Positions 7,199-14,115 of a stretch of 22,549 nt of DNA are shown here, piece after piece. Both the position numbers and the translations under genes were made by a program. The DNA lies in NCBI GenBank assembly GCA_026786225.1, contig JAJAYN010000153.1:1-22549 (forward strand), written 5' to 3'. Each line of letters starts with the position of its first letter. Positions within the stretch are counted from its first letter, which is position 1. A model generated the notes under the pieces. That model saw only the letters and a list, made by a program, of their open reading frames with translations. It was not told the DNA's origin and made no database searches. The DNA is from Burkholderiales bacterium (GTDB lineage: Bacteria > Pseudomonadota > Gammaproteobacteria > Burkholderiales > Usitatibacteraceae).

Positions 7199-8460
7199 GT
7201 GTCCTGCCAATACCACTCCAGAAAATTTCGCCACAATGACTCTTCAATGAACGTGCTCGCGCTGTCAGCATCTTTATGATAAAGCATTCGGTTGTAGCCA
7301 TAGGTCTCTCTGGCGGCCGTGCACGAATCGGGGAAGAATATTGTCAGCCCGCCTATTTCTGGATGGCCAACGTACGAGGGGCCAACGCAGGCTTTCTTGA
7401 TGACGCTCGCCTGCACCTGGGCTAATACATACCTGACAAATGACTCGTTCTTGTCAAGTATCGAAAGACGCAAGAAATACTCATGGATATCGACAGTAGT
7501 GGCGTAGGTCTTTCCAAACAGGAGCGCATCCTTGCGCGCTTTCGTGCGATGGACGCGCTCGGAGGGCGATTGCAGAAGCACATGTCGGCAAAAATCGTCG
7601 AGGGCTAATTTAACGGACTTCATTTTCGAGGTGTCGATCAGCGATATGGCCCGGGATATACCATATGGCGTCGCCGATTTCACGTTTTCGATGAGCGCTT
7701 TGCCTAACTCCACACTAACCTTGCCGGCCGCTGAAGCAAGCCAATCCGGGATAGACCATTCGTCTTCGTCAAGATAGTCAATACTGGCAACGACAGCATC
7801 TGCGGCATCTCTTAGGTCATAGCAAACCTCAAGATTTGCCATCAAGCAGCTATTGAATGCGATCAAGCCAACTTTGTGGCCAGTGAACGCCTTACGCATT
7901 TCGCGCGGCTGAATGTGACTATCATCGAGACGATGCGCGATGATTTCCAGGAAATGCGATTCCGTCCACAGGGATATCCGCTTTGAGGCCTCAGCGCGTA
8001 AAAATGTGAATTCTTCCCCGCGAAGGCGGAAGGGCATGTTCATCACCGCCCCGCGCCAACCGCCTCCGTGACCCCAAAACACCACCGTATCGTCTTTCCC
8101 AAGTTCCCCACCTTTGGCCGAAACACTTAGAAACTCTGCCAACGCCGTGACGCTGCCCATTTCGTTACTCCAGTTTTCACCGGGCGGCGGCGTTAGTTCC
8201 GACAAAGCAGACAGGTCAGTGATATTTGCCAACGAAAAGCGAACAAAAGGCGTATGCGTTTCCCCAATGGGAGGAAAATTATTATTTTCCCACCGGCGAA
8301 TTGTTCGTTTATGAAACGCGACTTGGCAATACACGTCATATTTCGCGCCGACGGCTGCGCGCTGCGCAATCAGTGGTGTCAATACCTCCCTGCAAAGCCA
8401 CCCAGATGTCGTGGGGTCGGCGGTAGCCTTCGCGTAAATAAGGATTCTTGGCTTTGGCAT
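7180..8460 (-). CDS. Clostripain-like (family C11) cysteine peptidase
   Basis: This 426-residue protein has the caspase/gingipain-fold hallmarks of peptidase family C11: the catalytic His in WGHGGGWRG (H131) and the catalytic Cys in AFNSCLMANLEV (C205), at the expected spacing and after hydrophobic strands. Where clostripain has FD before the Cys, this has FN. No signal peptide or membrane segment is evident, so it should be cytosolic, unlike secreted clostripain. The ATG at 8460 is preceded by GAGGA at seven bases; the frame extends six residues further to a TTG without such a site. It begins 25 bases after the collagen-like gene and overlaps the kinase gene, so it is embedded in the signalling operon. 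The family normally cleaves after Arg or Lys; the substrate here is unknown. Confidence 0.85.
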   Translation of the reverse strand: MPKPRILIYAKATADPTTSGWLCREVLTPLIAQRAAVGAKYDVYCQVAFHKRTIRRWENNNFPPIGETHTPFVRFSLANITDLSALSELTPPPGENWSNEMGSVTALAEFLSVSAKGGELGKDDTVVFWGHGGGWRGAVMNMPFRLRGEEFTFLRAEASKRISLWTESHFLEIIAHRLDDSHIQPREMRKAFTGHKVGLIAFNSCLMANLEVCYDLRDAADAVVASIDYLDEDEWSIPDWLASAAGKVSVELGKALIENVKSATPYGISRAISLIDTSKMKSVKLALDDFCRHVLLQSPSERVHRTKARKDALLFGKTYATTVDIHEYFLRLSILDKNESFVRYVLAQVQASVIKKACVGPSYVGHPEIGGLTIFFPDSCTAARETYGYNRMLYHKDADSASTFIEESLWRNFLEWYWQDTCPAIT

Positions 8461-8485
8461 TTTTTTGTCCTCGGGCAAGCGGGAG

Positions 8486-8920
8486 CTAGCGCGATGTAGA
8501 GATAAATTCGATTTTGGTCAAGTCGGGTCCGCAAGCATTCGTGGCGATGATCAGCACAGCGCTCATTCGCGAAGTGAAATACCAGCCGGCCTTGCTGTCT
8601 AACCAGCCCCTTGCCGCGTCCAAAGAGAGAAACGAGTGCCCGCCGATGCGGTCGGTCACAAACTCGCCCTTAACCTGCAAAATGCCGCGCTCAAAATCGC
8701 CGACGGCAATAGGTTTGCCGTCAGGGCCGGTAAGTGGGCCATCTTTACCAGCCAATGGCCCATCTTTTCCAGCGAGAGGACCGTCCTTACCGAGAGGACC
8801 ATCTTTTCCTGTGTCCACTTCTGCCTGAGCACCAATATTCGTGTCAATACCAGCAGGCATATATGCAGGATGCTTTTCTTTACCGATCCCAATCACCAAA
8901 AACATTACACAATCACTCAT
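8486..8920 (-). CDS. Small protein with collagen-like Gly-X-Y repeats
   Basis: This is a 144-residue protein of unknown function and the first gene of the minus-strand cluster. Residues 38-70 are a run of GKD-GPL units broken by single Ala or Thr residues and ending TGPDGKP, i.e. interrupted collagen-type Gly-X-Y triplets. Before it is a 37-residue head (MSDCVMFLVIGIGKEKHPAY...). After it is a roughly 70-residue domain with GDFERGILQVKG, GGHSFLSLDAARGWLD and a hydrophobic strand VLIIATNACG. There is no convincing signal peptide. The ATG at 8920 has a clear AGGAG seven bases upstream. Its position next to a C11 peptidase makes it a candidate substrate or scaffold; the evidence for that is context only. 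Confidence 0.75.
   Translation of the reverse strand: MSDCVMFLVIGIGKEKHPAYMPAGIDTNIGAQAEVDTGKDGPLGKDGPLAGKDGPLAGKDGPLTGPDGKPIAVGDFERGILQVKGEFVTDRIGGHSFLSLDAARGWLDSKAGWYFTSRMSAVLIIATNACGPDLTKIEFISTSR
8711..8809 (-). repeat. Tandem 18/21-base repeats coding GKDGPL units
   Basis: Four near-identical units of 18 or 21 bases (each reading GGACCATCTTTTCC-like on the plus strand) follow one another, then a diverged copy. Unit length alternates because some copies carry an extra Ala or Thr codon. The reading frame is kept throughout. Such arrays often vary in copy number by slipped-strand mispairing. Confidence 0.75.
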
Positions 8921-8982
8921 GTGGATCTCCTGGAATTATGAAATAGGGGATACTGCGATTAAATCAATTACGCCGTCTTCTG

Positions 8983-9954
8983 ATGCGCCATACAACGAAA
9001 CTTTCCAGATTTCTCTTGCCGATATTTGCAATGCTATTTTTTGTCGCTGTCGCGAGTGCCGCGCCGCTGAAAATTGCAGTTCTTGATTTTCGCTCTCCCG
9101 TCAATAGTGAAAATTTTCGCAAAGACTTGCTCGTCGCGCTGCACCAACACCCGGCGCTTGCCAAAAGGGGAATCGAACTTTCGCTCGAAACCATCGCAGC
9201 TGAAGACGCGCCAGCAGATGATGTTCTGGCGCGTTTGTTCGCAAAAAAACCCGATATCCTCTACGCCACGACGACCAGCTTCGCCGCGGCGGCGCGGCGG
9301 ATCAATGCGAACGTGCCAATTGTATTTAGCGGAACGCATGACCCGGTTACGGAAGGCCTGGTTGAATCTCCGCATAGGCCAGGCCGCAACATGACCGGCT
9401 TTAGTCTTTTTTCCAATTCTGATGTCAAGCGGATTGAGATCTTGAAGCGCGCCTTGCCGCGAGCCAAGCGCGTGGCAGTTCTAAAAATTGGCGAAGAAAG
9501 TGGCGCAAACCGCATAGTGCAGCACAATATTTTCGGCGCAAATATAGATGTATTGGTCGTCAATATTCGTTCAGGCCCAAGCATACAGGTCGTGTGCGCA
9601 CAACTCGCGGCGGCCAGGATCGAGCTACTGGATCTCCAAAGCAGCGCATGGCTACGCGATAACCATGTGCCATTAATTGCCTGCCTCAACAAGTTGAAAA
9701 TCGCTTCCATGTTTAAGCACCACGGTTACGTTGAATTAGGGGGGCTCATGAGTTACGGAACTGGAGACCCTGATTTTCCCAATAAAGCAGCAAAGCTCAT
9801 CGCTAGAATTTTCAGTGGCGAAAACGCAGGCGACATTCCTGTTGAATACCCGACTGAATTTACCCTCGCCCTCAATTTACAAACGGCCAAGCAGTTTTCC
9901 CCCGACATTTCACCGGCTTTTTTGAAGCAGGTGAACAAATTTTATGAGCCGTAG
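8983..9954 (+). CDS. Periplasmic ABC-type substrate-binding protein (ABC_sub_bind family)
   Basis: This 323-residue protein has an N-terminal signal peptide (basic start, hydrophobic core to about residue 26, cleavage near ASA-APLK) and the two-lobe layout of the ABC_sub_bind family. Landmarks include LKIAVLDF at the mature start, DILYATTTSFAAAARR, NVPIVFSGTHDPVTEGLV, RPGRNMTGFS and a late GGLMSYG. Relatives bind small organic solutes. No permease or ATPase gene is nearby, so it may act as a sensor partner rather than a transporter component. It is divergent from the signalling cluster, 62 bases from the collagen-like gene, which suggests shared control and a possible link to the periplasmic domain of the kinase. 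No strong Shine-Dalgarno sequence precedes its ATG. Confidence 0.85.
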   Translation: MRHTTKLSRFLLPIFAMLFFVAVASAAPLKIAVLDFRSPVNSENFRKDLLVALHQHPALAKRGIELSLETIAAEDAPADDVLARLFAKKPDILYATTTSFAAAARRINANVPIVFSGTHDPVTEGLVESPHRPGRNMTGFSLFSNSDVKRIEILKRALPRAKRVAVLKIGEESGANRIVQHNIFGANIDVLVVNIRSGPSIQVVCAQLAAARIELLDLQSSAWLRDNHVPLIACLNKLKIASMFKHHGYVELGGLMSYGTGDPDFPNKAAKLIARIFSGENAGDIPVEYPTEFTLALNLQTAKQFSPDISPAFLKQVNKFYEP

Positions 9955-10044
9955 CACGCCCTCATTTCAGACTAACGGTGTGGCGCCACTTCTAGTCCCC
10001 GCAGACAAGATCCATAGCGTCTGATGTTCCTGCACCGCCGAACT

Positions 10045-10060
10045 TGTGTAAATATACACA
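10045..10060. promoter_or_regulatory. Inverted repeat TGTGTA-N4-TACACA, possible operator
   Basis: The arms TGTGTA and TACACA are perfect complements around AATA. The size and AT-rich centre are typical of a dimeric repressor site. It lies about 160 bases before the aldo/keto reductase start. The cognate regulator is unknown. Confidence 0.4.
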
Positions 10061-10078
10061 TTGCTACATTCATTTAAA

Positions 10079-10096
10079 CCTACTTGAGCAGGTAGG
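10079..10096. promoter_or_regulatory. Inverted repeat CCTACTTGAGCAGGTAGG
   Basis: The outer arms CCTAC/GTAGG pair perfectly, and the pairing extends to eight positions if one G-T pair is allowed. It could be an operator or a small hairpin. It lies 18 bases after the TGTGTA dyad, so the two may form a composite control site. Confidence 0.35.
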
Positions 10097-10169
10097 AGAG
10101 GCTACTATTTGTCGCTCCACGAGGATAACTTAGTTGGCCGACAACACAACAATTCACGACCGCCGCGTT

Positions 10170-10187
10170 TTGACAAGTTAACGTCAA
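10170..10187. promoter_or_regulatory. TTGAC-N8-GTCAA inverted repeat
   Basis: The arms TTGAC and GTCAA are perfect complements and the left arm overlaps a TTGACA -35-like hexamer. It lies 31 bases before the aldo/keto reductase ATG, where a repressor could block transcription. No -10 element could be matched. Confidence 0.35.
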
Positions 10188-10218
10188 ATTCGAGTTTTAG
10201 CACTAACGAAAGCGCATC

Positions 10219-11226
10219 ATGCAAACCCGCAATCTCGGCAAAAGCCCCCTAAAAATTTCAGCGCTCTGCCTTGGCACGATGATGTTTGGCGACCAGACCG
10301 CGCTCACCGAGGCGCGCAATATCGTTTCGCACGCGCGGGAACACGGCGTCAACTTCATCGACACCGCCGATGTCTATTCGACTGGTGCGTCCGAGTCCAT
10401 GGTCGGCGAGTTATTGCGCGGGGACCGTGACAACTGGATTCTCGCCACCAAGATCGGCAACAAGATGTCGGCGCGCTTGAATGAATCGCACTATTCGCGC
10501 ACCTGGGTGATGCGCGAAGTCGAGGCGAGTTTGGCGAGGCTCAATACCGATTACATCGATATTTATTATCTGCACCGCGATTACAACGGCATGGATCTGG
10601 AAGAGCCGTTGCGGGCAATCGATGCGCTCTTGCGCGATGGAAAAATCCGCTACTGGGGCGTTTCCAATTTTCGGGGCTGGCGGATCGCCGAGGTTATGCG
10701 CGTCGCCGCGGCACTGAACATGCCTGGCCCCGTTGTCTGCCAGCCGTATTACAACCTGCTCAATCGCATGCCTGAAGTCGAGGTATTGCCGGTCTGCATG
10801 CATTACGGCATTGGCGTGGTGCCGTACAGCCCGATTGCACGCGGCGTATTGTCAGGAAAATATGCGCCAGGCGCGAAACCATCGGAGGACACCCGCGCCG
10901 GTCGCGGCGACAAGCGCATCCTGCAGACCGAGTTTCGCGAGGAGTCACTGGTGATTGCCCAGTCGCTGCAAAAACACTGCGCAGGCAAAAAAATTTCGCT
11001 CGCGCACTTTGCCACCGCCTGGGTATTGGCCAACAAAGCCGTCAGCGCAGTCATCGTCGGGCCGCGCACGCTTTCGCAATGGCAGGATTATTTCGGCGCG
11101 CTCGACGTGGCCATCACCAGCGAAGACGAAGAACTTGTCGATTCCATGGTGAGCCCCGGCCATCCATCCACACCGGGTTACACGGATCCGGTTTATCCGC
11201 TGGAAAGTGGACGGCCCGGAATCTAG
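10219..11226 (+). CDS. Aldo/keto reductase
   Basis: This is a 335-residue NADPH-type aldo/keto reductase of the YghZ/Tas-like (Kv-beta related) branch. The catalytic tetrad is visible: D48 and Y53 in FIDTADVYSTG, K82 in ILATKIG and H119 in YYLHRDYNG. The family also shows IRYWGVSNF, the CQPYYNLLNR strand, VPYSPIARGVLSGKY and the cofactor-phosphate end segment AVIVGPRTLSQ. Length is normal. The substrate cannot be read from sequence. It is transcribed alone, converging on the molybdenum enzyme genes. The upstream dyads suggest specific regulation. A role in sugar or uronate aldehyde reduction would fit the neighbourhood but is only inference. Confidence 0.9.
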   Translation: MQTRNLGKSPLKISALCLGTMMFGDQTALTEARNIVSHAREHGVNFIDTADVYSTGASESMVGELLRGDRDNWILATKIGNKMSARLNESHYSRTWVMREVEASLARLNTDYIDIYYLHRDYNGMDLEEPLRAIDALLRDGKIRYWGVSNFRGWRIAEVMRVAAALNMPGPVVCQPYYNLLNRMPEVEVLPVCMHYGIGVVPYSPIARGVLSGKYAPGAKPSEDTRAGRGDKRILQTEFREESLVIAQSLQKHCAGKKISLAHFATAWVLANKAVSAVIVGPRTLSQWQDYFGALDVAITSEDEELVDSMVSPGHPSTPGYTDPVYPLESGRPGI

Positions 11227-11317
11227 CCGCGCAAAAAATACAAACTGCCCGAAGGGCGCGCCTCACCAACCGAAAAGCTGCCAGGAAGCGCGCCAATCCT
11301 TGATCTACGTTTTTATT

Positions 11318-13450
11318 TCACGCTGACTTCAAATCCGCCGCCTCTATCGGCAATTTGCGTACCCGTTTCCCGGTCGCTGCAAACACGGCGTTGGCCACGC
11401 TTGGCCCGCAGGTGGCGACAACCGGTTCGCCGATACCTCCCGGCTTTTCCAGCGAAGACACCATAAACACGTCAACGACCGGCATCTGATTCATGCGCAT
11501 CACCGGGTAATCATGAAAGTTGCTTTGTTCGACCCGGCCGTCCTTGAACGTGATCCGGGAAAGCAATACGGCTGACATCCCATAGGCAACGCTGGACTCT
11601 ACCTGCGCTTTGACGATATCCGGATTGACCATCGTGCCGCAGTCCACCGCGCACGTCACCTTGTGTACGCGTATTTCGCCCTTGTCGATGGAAATTTCCG
11701 CAATCTGTGCGACGTACGTACCATAACCTTCCATCAGCGCAACACCCTGGAAGCGACCTGCGGGTGCTTTGCCCCATCCGGCTTTCGTCGCCGCGATATT
11801 CATGACGCTGCGAAACCGCGCTGAACCCTCGCCGTTGAGCATCGCCATCCGGTAGGCGACCGGATCTTTGCCGGCCGCCGCTGCCAGCTCATCGATAAAG
11901 CTCTCGTTGGCAAAGCAATTCAATGCGTGCGATACCGAGCGCCAATAGCCGACGCGCACCCCAGCGTCGTGGATCGCCATTTCCACAGCGGTGTTGGGGA
12001 TGTCGTAGGGCAACACCGATGCTTCGGTCATGAATGGGTCGATGCCGTCTTTCACGACAGGCGGAAATAATCTCGCCGTCACCGAGGGCGAGGTGAGCCG
12101 GAACTTCATCGCGACCGGTTTACCACTCGCGTCCAATCCGGCTTCGAGCGTGTTCAGACTGACGGGGCGATAGAAATCGTGTGTCATATCGTCTTCGCGC
12201 GTCCAGATCAGCTTCACAGGTTTGCCAACCGCTTTGGAAATCTGCACGGCCTGCACGATGAAATCGACATCGATGCGCCGTCCAAATCCGCCGCCCAGGA
12301 AAGTGGTGTGCACTGTTACTTTTTCTTTCGGCAGGCCCGTGATCTGCATGGCCACACCTTCGGCCAATTGCGGAAACTGCGTGGGGCCGTAAATATCGCA
12401 TCCATCCTTGCGTACGTCGGCCGTAAAGTTCATCGGCTCCATTGTCGCGTGGGCGAGGAAGGGCAGCTCATAACTTGCAGTCATTTTCCGCGCAGCGCCT
12501 GCCAGGGCTTTGTCGACATCGCCGGTTTTCTTCAGCATCGCTGCCGGCTTTGCCAACGCATCCTTAAGCCCTTGTGAAATACCGGCCGACGAAAGTGAAG
12601 CGCCCTTGCCAAAGTCCCAGTTGATGTTGAGTGCGTCGCGGGCGGTCTTTGCCTGCCAGAACGATTTGGCTACCACCGCCACGCCGTCGTCGATTTTCAC
12701 CACAGCGATCACGCCGGGCATGGTTTTGGCTTTTGTGTCGTCCACGCTGAGCGGTTTGCCACCCAGCACCGGGCATTGCGCCAGTGAGGCGATCAGCATG
12801 CCCGGCAGTTGAACGTCGATGCCATATTCAGCCTTGCCGGTTACTTTGGCTGGCGTGTCGAGGCGTTTGACGGGTCTGCCGATAATTTTCCAGGCCTTTG
12901 CGTCTTTGAGAACGACGTCCTTCGGCACCGGCAACTGCGCCGCTTTCGGCGCCAACTGGCCATAGAATAATTTCTTGCCACCTTTGCTGAATATCACGCC
13001 GTTATCGGCGCGACAATCGGACTCGGGAATTTTCCATTCCTGTGCCGCGGCGGAAATCAGCATCATGCGCGCCTGCGCGCCGGCCTTGCGCAGGCCGTCG
13101 AAGGCATCGCGCACGCTGGTCGAACCACCGGTGAGTTGCCCGCCGAGCAGGGCGTTGATGTAGATCGGGTCGGCTCCCGCCATTTCGATCTTGACGCGAC
13201 GCAAATCGACTTCGAGTTCTTCGGCGACCAGCATCGGCATCGACGTATAAGTGCCCTGGCCCATTTCGGCGCGGTGACAAATGATAGTGACGGTATTGTC
13301 GCTGCCTACCCGGACCCAGCCATTTATCGGCGTCACGGTTGCGGCAGTCTTGCCTGCCGAAGGAATGCTGAAACCCACCATCAACGCGCCAGACAACGCG
13401 GCAGAGGTTTTCAGAAAATCGCGACGGCTGCTGTTTTTGAGGGTGCGCAT
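11318..13450 (-). CDS. Molybdopterin-binding large subunit, isoquinoline 1-oxidoreductase beta type (IorB-like)
   Basis: This is the 710-residue catalytic subunit of a xanthine-oxidase-family molybdenum hydroxylase of the membrane-side IorB type. It starts with a Tat signal peptide, SSRRDFLKTSAALSGALMVG (residues 7-26), so the enzyme is exported folded with its cofactor. The molybdopterin-contact motif GGGFGRR is present, as are the repeated aldehyde-oxidase domains (RPVKRLDTPAKVTGKAEYGID; ATMEPMNFTA) and a late GGIGEPVV segment close to the family's GxGE region. I chose the ATG at 13450, two bases after the small-subunit stop and seven after AAGGAGG; the ATG at 13456 is too close to that site. 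The substrate is unknown: relatives oxidise N-heterocycles or aldehydes. No cytochrome c subunit gene follows. Confidence 0.88.
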   Translation of the reverse strand: MRTLKNSSRRDFLKTSAALSGALMVGFSIPSAGKTAATVTPINGWVRVGSDNTVTIICHRAEMGQGTYTSMPMLVAEELEVDLRRVKIEMAGADPIYINALLGGQLTGGSTSVRDAFDGLRKAGAQARMMLISAAAQEWKIPESDCRADNGVIFSKGGKKLFYGQLAPKAAQLPVPKDVVLKDAKAWKIIGRPVKRLDTPAKVTGKAEYGIDVQLPGMLIASLAQCPVLGGKPLSVDDTKAKTMPGVIAVVKIDDGVAVVAKSFWQAKTARDALNINWDFGKGASLSSAGISQGLKDALAKPAAMLKKTGDVDKALAGAARKMTASYELPFLAHATMEPMNFTADVRKDGCDIYGPTQFPQLAEGVAMQITGLPKEKVTVHTTFLGGGFGRRIDVDFIVQAVQISKAVGKPVKLIWTREDDMTHDFYRPVSLNTLEAGLDASGKPVAMKFRLTSPSVTARLFPPVVKDGIDPFMTEASVLPYDIPNTAVEMAIHDAGVRVGYWRSVSHALNCFANESFIDELAAAAGKDPVAYRMAMLNGEGSARFRSVMNIAATKAGWGKAPAGRFQGVALMEGYGTYVAQIAEISIDKGEIRVHKVTCAVDCGTMVNPDIVKAQVESSVAYGMSAVLLSRITFKDGRVEQSNFHDYPVMRMNQMPVVDVFMVSSLEKPGGIGEPVVATCGPSVANAVFAATGKRVRKLPIEAADLKSA

Positions 13451-13452
13451 GT

Positions 13453-13923
13453 TCATGCCTCCTTTTTCCCGGACATCTGTGCAGCCGCTTTGTGGATCGC
13501 AGCGCGCATGCGCTGATAAGTACCACAGCGACAAATATTGCCGCTCATGGCTTCATCGATGTCGGCGTCGGATGGATTCTTGTTCTTGTCCAAAAGCGCG
13601 ACCGCCGACATGATCTGGCCCGATTGGCAGTAGCCGCACTGCGGTACATCGAGTTCGATCCAGGCTTTTTGCACCGGGTGCAGGCCGCGCGCGGCGATGC
13701 CTTCGATGGTGGTGATTTTCTTGCCCTCGCACGCCGAGAGCGGCGTCGAGCAGGAACGTGCGGGTTCGCCATTGATGTGCACGGTGCAGGCACCGCATAG
13801 CGCCAGACCGCAGCCGAATTTGGTGCCATTCATTTTCAGGTCGTCGCGCAGCGCCCACAGCAGCGGCGTATCCGGGCTCGCGTTTATGTTGACGGCTTTG
13901 CCGTTGACAGTCAGTTTTGCCAC
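13453..13923 (-). CDS. Two [2Fe-2S] cluster small subunit (IorA/CoxS-like)
   Basis: This 156-residue iron-sulfur subunit passes electrons from the molybdenum centre. The plant-ferredoxin-type cluster motif (GCGLALCGACTVHING, about 37-52, plus a Cys in SCSTPLSAC) and the second alpha-helical cluster motif (CGYCQSGQ about 96-103 and CRCGTYQRM about 131-139) are both complete. The start is a GTG at 13923 with GAGGGG upstream. It has no Tat signal, so it should be carried across the membrane with the large subunit. Its stop is two bases from the large-subunit start, so the two genes are co-translated. A 192-base gap separates it from the TRAP permease gene, and membership of that operon is uncertain. 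Confidence 0.92.
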   Translation of the reverse strand: MAKLTVNGKAVNINASPDTPLLWALRDDLKMNGTKFGCGLALCGACTVHINGEPARSCSTPLSACEGKKITTIEGIAARGLHPVQKAWIELDVPQCGYCQSGQIMSAVALLDKNKNPSDADIDEAMSGNICRCGTYQRMRAAIHKAAAQMSGKKEA

Positions 13924-14115
13924 GATTATTTCCCCTCGGTTGGTTGAGCTTTACCAGCGGGAAAATGTACGCCTAAGCGGTGGGAATGTAATGCTGTGGC
14001 GCACAAAAAAATCAGGACAAATATTCAAACACCAGCACCCGCAGGCTTCTTCAGCCTATTTCTGTCTGCAAGGCGCACTGGCGCTGGGGTTTGGGAGAAA
14101 ATCTCGCTGCGACGA

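Larger units (their letters stand above)
9955..10218. other. 264-base intergenic region upstream of the aldo/keto reductase
   Basis: I see no gene here on either strand. The region is more AT-rich than its neighbours and holds three inverted repeats, listed separately, and a TTGACA hexamer at 10170-10175. No good -10 hexamer sits at 16-18 bases from that hexamer, so I do not call a promoter. Confidence 0.6.

Noticed and set aside
8686..8810. Tandem repeats considered as a CRISPR array
   Set aside because: There are no unique spacers: the units are contiguous, 18-21 bases long, in frame, and encode collagen-like triplets.
11247..11312. Possible bidirectional terminator between the aldo/keto reductase and the molybdenum-enzyme gene
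   Set aside because: GGCGCGC (11255) and GCGCGCC (11288) are complementary, but the loop is 26 bases and the T-run is well separated. The GCCC-GAA-GGGC stem is too short.
13451..13534. N-terminal extension of the molybdenum-enzyme large subunit
   Set aside because: It overlaps the small-subunit gene. A strong AAGGAGG and a Tat signal place the start at 13450.
13960..13980. GGAAAATGTACGCC upstream of the IorA-like gene as a LacI-type operator
   Set aside because: It shares only the left half with the palindrome and lacks the central CG and the right arm.
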